From Lachnospiraceae bacterium (lineage in GTDB: Bacteria; Bacillota; Clostridia; Lachnospirales; Lachnospiraceae): a DNA stretch of 9,591 bases. Below, one piece after another: positions 1 through 6,644 of this stretch. The translations under genes and the position numbers were made by a program. How positions within the stretch are numbered: position 1 is the first letter of the stretch; the number at the start of each line of letters is the position of its first letter. The notes below the pieces were generated by a model. The model saw only the letters and a list, made by a program, of their open reading frames with translations. It had not been told where the DNA came from and ran no database searches. The stretch is taken from positions 1-9,591 of the forward strand of contig JAIKXK010000070.1 of NCBI GenBank assembly GCA_024684155.1, in the 5' to 3' direction.

Positions 1-2591
1 GCATAATTTACCACGGACATAAAATAAGGTCGCGGCACCCCTTCTGCGTCTTCTCTTAAAATCATTTCATCCATACCCATAATCGTATTAATTGGAGTTC
101 TGATTTCATGAGAAATATTTGCCAAAAATCTGGACTTGGCAGAGTTTGCTCTCTCCGCCTCATCTTTTGCCTGAGCAATTTCTACATACTGTCTTCGAAT
201 AACAGTTTGGCGCATAATCCACCAGACAATAAAACCTACTACTGCTGCCATTAAAGCAATCAGTAACAAATTTACCCAAAGCTGTTCAAAAATCTGTGGT
301 TCTTTATAAAATTTAAACACTTCACTTTGGATTACATTTCCTGTTTGCACATCTAGGATTTCAATATGAAGGGTATAATTACCATAGCCTAAACCCGTGA
401 ATTCTAATTCCTTTAACTCACTTCGGTTACTCATATCTCCATCATCCCCACTTCCTTCTAAATACATATGCACCAAAGGATCATTTAGGGTATAGTCTAA
501 AACTGCTGGATAAATCTGGATACGGTTAATATCTTTTGATATATAATAGGTTCCATCAGATTTTGGCGGTGTATCGATATAGTCTTCAAACACTGCAGTC
601 ACTTCTATTTTTAACTCATCATAATCGGAATAGAAATTATTCAGATTAACTCTTGTTACCCCTTTTGTTCCTGCAATATATAAATTTCCATCCTTATCCA
701 AATCAGACTGGGTATGTAAAATCGGAAGAGAGGTTAATCCATTTGTAATGGCATAAAGACGATATTCAAATACACAATCATTCATCATTTCATCTGTTCT
801 GGCACAAAACAGTCCACAGGAGGATAACACCCAGGTATTTCCATTTTCATCATTAAATAAATCAAAGTTATTTCCATAAGGAAAAGAAGTGACAGTATGA
901 ACTTCTCCATCTTTATAGTACTGAATGGCATTGGAAGTGATTATCCAAATAACACCATTTTCTTCGTCATTTTTGATTCGAATCACAACATCACTGGATA
1001 ATCCATCCTCAGTGGTATAGTGATAAATCTTCCTATTCTGCACTCGATACAAGCCTGCGCCATCAGTGCCAATAAAATAATTTCCGTCTTCCCCTTCTTC
1101 TGAATCTAAAAATACAAGGTTTTGAATTCCCTCTTTTTCACCTACAACATAAACGACTTTTTCATCCTGTATCACTGCCAAGCCTTCGTTGGTACAAGCA
1201 TAAATAGTGCCATCTTCTCCTACATCCGTACATCGTACTTCATTTGTAGGCATACCATCCTCTTTATTGTAATTTACAATGGTTCCATCAGCATTTACAC
1301 ACACCAATCCCAAATCAGAATCAAAGGTGGAAATCCATAACCGATTCAATTTATCTTTTGTTAAACAGCGAACCACAGCATCTCCAATATAGTTAGAGAT
1401 ATCATTTTCTATGATTTCCAAATCTCTTCCTAAAATGTGAAGACCATGGTCTGTTCCCATGTACAAAGAATAGTTATACCAGCAGGTAGAATAAACGATT
1501 TCTTCCTCTAGTCCTGCTGTTTTTGTAACATTTAAAAAATTGGTAAGTATCACCTTCATGACACCCTGTTTCGAAGAAGCAATCCATAAATTTCCCTGAT
1601 AGTCCGCTGTCATCATTTCAATTCCACCAGTGATTGGAAGATACTCTACCATATGAAAATTATTGCCTGTATCTAAATACCCAACTGATTCTAAAGAGGT
1701 AATCCACAGCCGATTACAGGCATAGTGAAACCACTTAATAGAAGAAAGACCTGAAATAGTAAGTCTTTGAAAATTATTCATGGAGCTATTAAAACTACCA
1801 TAGTAAACGCTACCCTTTTCCGTACCTAAATACACATGGCCTGCATTATTTGGATCTGCAAATACAGCAGTGATTTTTCCAATTCCTTCATTGGTTCCAT
1901 TGATTTCCCGTACAACTTCTCCATCATCTATAGCAAAGGCTTTTCCACTTTTGGTAAACCCATATACCACACCCTCAGAATCAGAAATCAAGCCAAGAAT
2001 TCGTTCATTTGCAATTTCAGTATCTGTAAGATTTGTGCAGTTTAAATCCTCATCTGCTACTGCCACTCCCGCTGTGGTTCCGATATAAATATTTCCATAT
2101 TCATCCTCTGCAAAGTTTCTGATAGATGCAGAGGGTAATTCCTCACAATAGGTAGCTTCTATCGTATGCTTTTCATTGATTACCATAACACCGGTGTCAT
2201 TTGTCCCCACCCAAATTCGATGCTTACTGTCTTCAAATAAGGCCCGGCCATTGGATAGTTCAGCGGTGGTAACGATGCGTTCAAAGGAATTTCCGTTATA
2301 CAAAAAAATTCCAGCATTAGAAGCAATCCAAATATATCCTTTTTCATCACATAAAAGATAATTTGCTTCTGATGTTGGAAGTCCATTTGTGGCATCATAA
2401 ATCTGGCCGCTATAGCCTACATCCTCTAACTGTCCAGATGCAGCATAGCCACCGCCCACCATTTTTTCTGTTGTTTCTGAAGATTCATAGGTATATCCTT
2501 CCTCTGCATTAGCAAAAAGATTTATACTACAAAATGAAACTCCAGCTATCATCACTGCTACAAGAGCATAAAAACCTTTTCTCCCCTTCAT
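1..2591 (-). CDS. Beta-propeller sensor histidine kinase, probably hybrid (HTCS-like), 3' end beyond the window
   Basis: An open frame starts at the ATG at 2589-2591 and runs 863 codons without a stop to the left edge, so the C-terminus is missing. Residues 1-29 are a signal peptide or N-terminal anchor (basic KGRK, hydrophobic FYALVAVMIAGVSF, possible cleavage after ANA). Residues about 75-650 hold fourteen Reg_prop-like blades (for example GYIWIASNAGIFLY, HRIWVGTNDTGVMV, GNLWIASSKQGVMKV, GNLYIAGTKGVTRV). Residues about 690-763 resemble the Y_Y_Y domain, and 771-793 form one transmembrane helix. A short coiled stretch leads into a HisKA domain with the H-box FLANISHEIRTPIN, phospho-accepting His828. 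By family knowledge the propellers face outside and sense a ligand, often a glycan in related proteins; the ligand here is unknown. The missing part should hold the HATPase domain and perhaps receiver or Hpt domains. The start is fixed by an in-frame TAG shortly upstream and by GGGAGAG at 2596-2602. The gene lies 72 bases after the response regulator. Confidence 0.9.
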   Translation of the reverse strand, partial: MKGRKGFYALVAVMIAGVSFCSINLFANAEEGYTYESSETTEKMVGGGYAASGQLEDVGYSGQIYDATNGLPTSEANYLLCDEKGYIWIASNAGIFLYNGNSFERIVTTAELSNGRALFEDSKHRIWVGTNDTGVMVINEKHTIEATYCEELPSASIRNFAEDEYGNIYIGTTAGVAVADEDLNCTNLTDTEIANERILGLISDSEGVVYGFTKSGKAFAIDDGEVVREINGTNEGIGKITAVFADPNNAGHVYLGTEKGSVYYGSFNSSMNNFQRLTISGLSSIKWFHYACNRLWITSLESVGYLDTGNNFHMVEYLPITGGIEMMTADYQGNLWIASSKQGVMKVILTNFLNVTKTAGLEEEIVYSTCWYNYSLYMGTDHGLHILGRDLEIIENDISNYIGDAVVRCLTKDKLNRLWISTFDSDLGLVCVNADGTIVNYNKEDGMPTNEVRCTDVGEDGTIYACTNEGLAVIQDEKVVYVVGEKEGIQNLVFLDSEEGEDGNYFIGTDGAGLYRVQNRKIYHYTTEDGLSSDVVIRIKNDEENGVIWIITSNAIQYYKDGEVHTVTSFPYGNNFDLFNDENGNTWVLSSCGLFCARTDEMMNDCVFEYRLYAITNGLTSLPILHTQSDLDKDGNLYIAGTKGVTRVNLNNFYSDYDELKIEVTAVFEDYIDTPPKSDGTYYISKDINRIQIYPAVLDYTLNDPLVHMYLEGSGDDGDMSNRSELKELEFTGLGYGNYTLHIEILDVQTGNVIQSEVFKFYKEPQIFEQLWVNLLLIALMAAVVGFIVWWIMRQTVIRRQYVEIAQAKDEAERANSAKSRFLANISHEIRTPINTIMGMDEMILREDAEGVPRPYFMSVVNY
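642..2369 (-). repeat. Fourteen Reg_prop-type beta-propeller repeats (two seven-bladed propellers)
   Basis: The periplasm-side equivalent (extracellular) part of the sensor kinase is built from about fourteen units of the pattern G-x-[IVLT]-[WY]-[IVL]-[GA]-[TS]-x-x-G-[LIV]. Their cores begin near residues 85, 124, 166, 207, 251, 293, 333, 375, 416, 461, 503, 546, 584 and 635, spaced about 40 residues apart. Blade 4 (GVVYGFTKSGKAFAI) and blade 12 (GVIWIITSNAIQYY) are the most divergent. Fourteen blades fit two seven-bladed propellers, as in characterised HTCS sensors. The number was counted by eye, so one blade could be miscounted. Confidence 0.72.
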
Positions 2592-2663
2592 GTCACTCTC
2601 CCAAAGACACTACTCTTTTTAACCAAGGATTCTTTCTCATCCTGATCAACCACCTATAGAACA
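2592..2663 (-). other. 72-base gap between response regulator and sensor kinase
   Basis: This is the longest gap between genes in the window. It holds the sensor kinase ribosome binding site GGGAGAG (2596-2602), the possible leader ORF, and a weak AGGAT/ATCCT inverted repeat with an 8-base loop that would cover the leader ORF start. There is no U-tract terminator and no clear -35/-10 pair, so readthrough from the upstream gene is the simplest reading. Confidence 0.5.
2593..2640 (-). CDS. Possible 15-codon leader ORF ahead of the sensor kinase
   Basis: In the gap between the response regulator and the sensor kinase, an ATG at 2638-2640 opens a frame encoding MRKNPWLKRVVSLGE and closes with TGA at 2593-2595. 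One base separates this stop from the sensor kinase ATG (TGACATG), which would allow translational coupling. AGGTGG sits 9 bases before the mini-ORF start, a plausible ribosome binding site. The peptide matches no family I know. It may equally be a chance ORF, since the sensor kinase has its own GGGAGAG site, which lies inside this mini-ORF. Confidence 0.25.
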   Translation of the reverse strand: MRKNPWLKRVVSLGE

Positions 2664-3422
2664 TTAGTGATTGATAAAAAACACCTTTAGTTTATTTAAT
2701 AACTCTTCTCTTTGAATTGATTTCAACAAATATCCTTCCGGCTTTAGAGCCACCACAGACATAACACTTTCCTTCGTATCATTTCCTGTCAAAAAGATGA
2801 CTGGTATTTGACTTGTGGAAGGATCTTCCCGAACCATTTCAAGTACCTGTGGTCCGTTGGTTACCGGCATTTCATAATCCAAAAGAATTAAATCTGTTTT
2901 TGGATGAGTTCCAAGCCACTTAAGTGCTCGAACGCCAGAGGTCACTACCGAAATATTATAATAAGGCGACAACCAATCCCGAACCAAAGACCCATAGGAT
3001 GGATCATCATCTACCAATAGCACATTTCGCTTTAGAGCTCCGCTTTCTTCCTCCTGGAAATATACATTAATGATAGATGCTAAATTTCCATAATCAATAG
3101 GTCGCGACACCATATCATAAATCATCTTTGGCACATTTTCTTTTCGTAGTTCTATGATATCTGTTTTTTCACCAATAATTAGAATCTGTTTATCATCATC
3201 CTCTAATCGGTCAAACAAAAATCCCTTTAATTCTGTAGAAACCACTTCACCTTTTTCAAGATAGTAAATATAAAAGGAAAAATCATCCCATTGATCATTA
3301 ATGGTTCCTAGTTTTGCCGGCACAAATTCACAAAGAATTCCATATTCTTCCAGTTTTTCAATCAAAACCCGAATCATAAAGCTTTCTTTTCCAGCAATTA
3401 ACATCACTCTCTCTTTTTTCAT
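2664..3422 (-). CDS. Response regulator with a degenerate receiver followed by a true receiver domain
   Basis: A 252-residue cytoplasmic protein. The C-terminal half (about 131-252) is a canonical receiver: acidic pocket Asp138-Asp139-Asp140 in LLVDDD, phospho-acceptor Asp182 in LILLDYEMP, Thr212 in FLTGND and Lys234 in YLLKS, although the proline that usually follows this lysine is a serine. The N-terminal half (about 5-122) has receiver-like alternation (VMLIAG, a helix, FSFYIYYLE, QILIIGEKTD, then SRPID in place of the K-P motif) but lacks the acidic pocket, the phospho-acceptor and the lysine, so it looks like a pseudo-receiver. No DNA-binding, GGDEF or other output domain follows. It probably passes phosphate or acts by protein contact, and the sensor kinase 72 bases downstream is the obvious partner, by inference. 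AGGTGAG lies just before the ATG, in a 17-base gap after the uridine kinase gene. Confidence 0.88.
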   Translation of the reverse strand: MKKERVMLIAGKESFMIRVLIEKLEEYGILCEFVPAKLGTINDQWDDFSFYIYYLEKGEVVSTELKGFLFDRLEDDDKQILIIGEKTDIIELRKENVPKMIYDMVSRPIDYGNLASIINVYFQEEESGALKRNVLLVDDDPSYGSLVRDWLSPYYNISVVTSGVRALKWLGTHPKTDLILLDYEMPVTNGPQVLEMVREDPSTSQIPVIFLTGNDTKESVMSVVALKPEGYLLKSIQREELLNKLKVFFINH

Positions 3423-3439
3423 TTATCTCACCTGGTCCC

Positions 3440-5095
3440 TTATAGTCCGAAGCATCCGCCTCCAATGAATTCCCGCACCAATGAATTATTTGCTATGTCT
3501 TCCGTAGGCATTGGAAGCACATAATCTAACAGTTTTAACAATCGATTGGCCTCCACATACTGCTTATCCCCTGGTTCAATGGCATAAAGCTGAGGCTGAC
3601 AAAAGGTCTTTAACACAGCCATTTCATAAATGAGGGCTGAGTTAAACATTGCATCTGCCCCTTCCTGAAATGGGAAAATATTCTTTTCCTCCCCACGGCG
3701 AACAGAATCCCACATATCAATGGTTCCCGCTGCAGAGGTACCTCTGGTTCTTGCATCACGGACAATTCTTCGAATCAATCGTCCATCTGTAGTAGACAGG
3801 GGATTGTGCTCATCAATAGATAACTGAGTCAGTGCAGAAATATAAATCTTGTATTTTGACTCCTTTGGTAAAGAATAAGAAAGCTTATCATTTAAGCCAT
3901 GAATTCCTTCTATAACAAGTACATCATCTTTTCCAAGCTGCATGTATCTGTCGTGATATTCTCTATTTCCCGTTTTAAAGTTAAAGGTTGGAAGTAAGGT
4001 TCTTTCTCCCTTTAACAATTTTTGCATATCTGAATTAAATAACTCAATATCCAACCCTTCTAAGGCTTCAAAATCTTTTTCTCCAAATTCATCCAAAGGA
4101 ATCTGATCACGATTTAAATAGTAATCATCTAAAGGGAATGGATGGGGTTTTAGACCTCTTGCCTGTAGTTGGGTAGAAAGTCTGTGAGAAAAGGTCGTCT
4201 TTCCGGAAGAAGAAGGACCGGCTATCATAATAAACTTTGTATCAGGATTTCCTACGATTTCCTTTGCCAAAGAACCAATCTGCTCTTCCATCAAAGCTTC
4301 CTGTGTCAAAATAATTTCTCTGGTTTTTCCGGCAGCGATAGCATCATTTAGCGCTCCCACTGTACCGATTTCCATTGTTTTTCCCCATTCAGATGAAGTC
4401 TTTAAGGTATTAAACAATTTCACTGCAGGATCAAAAGGCGCAATCTTATATGGGTCTTTTTTCGTTGGATACAAAAGCATAAAACCATCTTCAAACTTCT
4501 TTAAATCAAAGGTATGAAGATAACCTGTTGAAGGAACCATGAAGCCATAAAAATAGTCTCTACAGCCATCTAAATCATAAATATTAATATTAGAACTGGT
4601 ACGATAGCGAAGAAGTCTCTCCTTGTCTGTCATACCCTTTTCTTTGAAATACTCTTTGGCATTAATGGTCTTTTCCACATTCTTCGTAATAGGAAGGTCT
4701 TTTTCCACTAAAGCCATCATGGTATTCTTTAAACAAGAAACAAACTCTTCTGTGGCGTTTGCATCATCTTTTAATTTGCAAAAATAACCATCCCCTAAAG
4801 AATACATTACTCGAACATCTTCTTTTGGATTTAACTCCATAAGCGCTCGTTCCATTAAAAAGATTAAACTTCTTCTATAGGTTCGACGGCCGTTTTTTTC
4901 GTAAGTACTTTCAAAGAAAACTTTTGCACCATCTTCTACAGGTTTAAACAGTTCCACAAATTTTCCGTCTACCTTTGCAAGAACGATATCTTTATAGCTG
5001 TCCCCACAGGCTTTTTTTGCTATATCGCGATAAGTCGTCTCTTCTGTAAAAGAAATGGCTTTTTCCCCTTCAATGTTTACAGTTACTTTTCCCAT
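3440..5095 (-). CDS. Nucleoside (uridine) kinase with N-terminal TGS and ThrRS-like domains
   Basis: A 551-residue fusion protein found widely in clostridia. Residues 1-65 are a TGS domain. Residues about 70-235 resemble the N2/SAD editing region of threonyl-tRNA synthetase (compare DGCRDYFYGFMVPSTGY at 176-192). Residues about 285-530 are a P-loop uridine/phosphoribulokinase domain with Walker A GPSSSGKTT (293-301), Asp323-Asp324 in FPLDDYY, Walker-B-like VLVIEGIHGL (392-401) and a conserved arginine cluster in LIRRIVRDARTRG. The protein ends in REFIGGGCFGL. The kinase domain should phosphorylate uridine or cytidine to the monophosphate in nucleotide salvage; the exact substrate is not shown by the sequence. 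The histidines needed for ThrRS editing are absent. AGGAGGTG, 7 bases before the ATG, supports this start. The gap to the Nif3 gene upstream is 18 bases. Confidence 0.9.
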   Translation of the reverse strand: MGKVTVNIEGEKAISFTEETTYRDIAKKACGDSYKDIVLAKVDGKFVELFKPVEDGAKVFFESTYEKNGRRTYRRSLIFLMERALMELNPKEDVRVMYSLGDGYFCKLKDDANATEEFVSCLKNTMMALVEKDLPITKNVEKTINAKEYFKEKGMTDKERLLRYRTSSNINIYDLDGCRDYFYGFMVPSTGYLHTFDLKKFEDGFMLLYPTKKDPYKIAPFDPAVKLFNTLKTSSEWGKTMEIGTVGALNDAIAAGKTREIILTQEALMEEQIGSLAKEIVGNPDTKFIMIAGPSSSGKTTFSHRLSTQLQARGLKPHPFPLDDYYLNRDQIPLDEFGEKDFEALEGLDIELFNSDMQKLLKGERTLLPTFNFKTGNREYHDRYMQLGKDDVLVIEGIHGLNDKLSYSLPKESKYKIYISALTQLSIDEHNPLSTTDGRLIRRIVRDARTRGTSAAGTIDMWDSVRRGEEKNIFPFQEGADAMFNSALIYEMAVLKTFCQPQLYAIEPGDKQYVEANRLLKLLDYVLPMPTEDIANNSLVREFIGGGCFGL

Positions 5096-5113
5096 AGTAA
5101 TACACCTCCTGTC

Positions 5114-5902
5114 CTATCCAAGCCAATAGGGCATACGAATCGGCTCTTCAAATATATCAATAGCGGTCTTTCCTTTTAAATACATGGCCATATGTTCAAT
5201 AAAGATATGTTCAATACCATAATGACCTGCATCAATAATACTAAGGTTTCGTGCCACCGCATCAATTCCACTATGATGATCGATATCACCAGTGACTAAT
5301 ACATCAGCCCCAAATCGAATGGCACAATCAATTTCACTTTTTCCAGAACCTGGAGAAAGTGCCACCGTGCTAATAAACTGATTTTCATCTCCAAACACCT
5401 GGACATAAGGAAGACGAAAGGCTTCTTTTACCTTAAGGGCATAATCCTTTAAAAGCATAGGCTCATCTAATAAAGAACCAAGACGACCAATGCCTACATT
5501 TACATCGTACTCTCCATCTATCTCGCATGGATCTAAGGCGATGGTATGATCTAATCCCAATCGTTTTTCTGCTAATTCTCCCATACCGTGAATATCAAAA
5601 TTCGTATGCATGGCATAATAAGCAATATGGTGTTCAATGAGTTTTATAATTCTTCTACCAATAAAATCATCTGCCACCACACGATCTATTTTTGAAAAAA
5701 TCATAGGATGATGAGTAATTATCATATCCGCACCCTTTTCTATGGCGTGATCAATTACTTCATCTGTGGCATCAAGGGCAATATAGACCTTATTTACCTG
5801 CCACTGACCATCTCCAACCAATAGTCCTACATTATCCCAATCAAGTGCATCCTTTGATGGTGCCTTTTCCTCTAATAATTCAATTAACTCTGAAACCTTC
5901 AT
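5114..5902 (-). CDS. Nif3-like dinuclear metal centre protein (YqfO/GTP cyclohydrolase I type 2 family)
   Basis: A 262-residue member of the Nif3/DUF34 family, which forms hexameric toroids with a two-metal site on each subunit. Metal ligands are visible: His64-His65 in IITHHPMIF, His99 and Asp103 in MHTNFD, and His227 and Glu231 in AGHYGIEH. DWDNVGLLVGD (21-31) and TGDIDHH (204-210) are other family signatures. The length matches the short form; the PII-like insert that makes Bacillus YqfO about 370 residues long is absent. Databases often call this family GTP cyclohydrolase I type 2, but the cellular role is not settled, and nothing here proves that activity. It follows trmK by 18 bases, a pairing conserved in Bacillota. 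An AGGAGGG site lies directly upstream of the ATG. Confidence 0.93.
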   Translation of the reverse strand: MKVSELIELLEEKAPSKDALDWDNVGLLVGDGQWQVNKVYIALDATDEVIDHAIEKGADMIITHHPMIFSKIDRVVADDFIGRRIIKLIEHHIAYYAMHTNFDIHGMGELAEKRLGLDHTIALDPCEIDGEYDVNVGIGRLGSLLDEPMLLKDYALKVKEAFRLPYVQVFGDENQFISTVALSPGSGKSEIDCAIRFGADVLVTGDIDHHSGIDAVARNLSIIDAGHYGIEHIFIEHMAMYLKGKTAIDIFEEPIRMPYWLG

Positions 5903-5920
5903 AGTACCCTCCTAGAAAGT

Positions 5921-6643
5921 TTAGCTTTCTATGCGTTCAATGGCTTTTTGAATCACCGAAAGCTTGTGAGAAATTTCTTCCATTCGCTCCGTGATTTTTT
6001 CATTTTCTTCCTGTTCGCCTAAGTGGGAAAGTGTCTCCTCCCATAGGTCCTTTTCTCTTAAAAGGTAGGTTAAAAGGAGCTGATTCTTCTGTTGAATCAA
6101 GAGTCCACCATAAGCAAATTCCTCTTCTTTCGTAGGAATATAGCCTTCTGCTTCCCGAAGAAAGACTTCATGGGCTACTTTCATAATAAAGTAGAATTTT
6201 CCCTCATCCAAAACAATATCTTCTGCCAAAAACTTATATCCGTGATGGGTTAAGAATTCACGAAACTCTTTAATTTCTGACTGAGGCTGTAGAATAAGTT
6301 CTTCCGTACGTTCACAGATTCTACGTCCCTTTGTAAGAATTTTTTCCATCAAAGGTCCACCCATTCCAGCAATTAAGATACATCTTGCTTCCTCTGGTTG
6401 TAGTTTTTCCACACCGTCAGAAAGGCGAAGTTCTATTTTATCTTCTAACCCTGCTTCTTTAATATGTTCCTTTGCCCGGGACAAAGGACCTTCTTTTACA
6501 TCCATGGCAATAGCCTTCTTAATCCGGTTATTCTCTACCAGGTAAATAGGTAAGAATCCATGGTCTGTACCGATATCTGCTAAAACAGCACAGGCGGACA
6601 CCTGGTCCGCCAAAGCTTTCATTCTCTTTGATAGTGTAATCAT
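5921..6643 (-). CDS. trmK: tRNA (adenine(22)-N1)-methyltransferase TrmK
   Basis: A 240-residue SAM-dependent methyltransferase that methylates N1 of A22 in the D-arm of certain bacterial tRNAs. The N-terminal Rossmann-like domain carries the SAM-binding signature LADIGTDHGFLP (21-32), the acidic turn AIAMDVKEGPL (45-54) and the family motif IAGMGG (91-96) followed by LILQPQ (116-121). Residues about 185-240 form the C-terminal coiled-coil helical domain typical of TrmK. Start and length agree with Bacillus TrmK (LSKRM near the N-terminus). The start codon follows the rpoD stop by one base (TAATATG) and no good Shine-Dalgarno sequence lies within 15 bases, so translation is probably coupled to rpoD. 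Confidence 0.95.
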   Translation of the reverse strand: MITLSKRMKALADQVSACAVLADIGTDHGFLPIYLVENNRIKKAIAMDVKEGPLSRAKEHIKEAGLEDKIELRLSDGVEKLQPEEARCILIAGMGGPLMEKILTKGRRICERTEELILQPQSEIKEFREFLTHHGYKFLAEDIVLDEGKFYFIMKVAHEVFLREAEGYIPTKEEEFAYGGLLIQQKNQLLLTYLLREKDLWEETLSHLGEQEENEKITERMEEISHKLSVIQKAIERIES

Positions 6644-6644
6644 A

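Noticed and set aside
1122..1340. Plus-strand ORF of 72 codons
   Set aside because: It lies wholly inside the sensor kinase gene on the opposite strand, has no ribosome binding site, and encodes a low-complexity, Ile/Ser/Phe-rich product typical of antisense shadows.
1836..2361. Three overlapping plus-strand ORFs of 61-72 codons, and a minus-strand ORF at 2180-2398
   Set aside because: All are out-of-frame shadows of the sensor kinase propeller repeats, whose in-frame translation is continuous and matches a known family.
2500..2591. Lipoprotein signal in the sensor kinase N-terminus (Cys21)
   Set aside because: The residues before the cysteine are V-S-F, which do not fit a lipobox because the -1 position should be Gly, Ala or Ser.
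2619..2642. AGGAT/ATCCT inverted repeat in the gap before the sensor kinase, considered as a terminator or attenuator
   Set aside because: The stem is only five base pairs, is AT-containing and is not followed by a U-tract.
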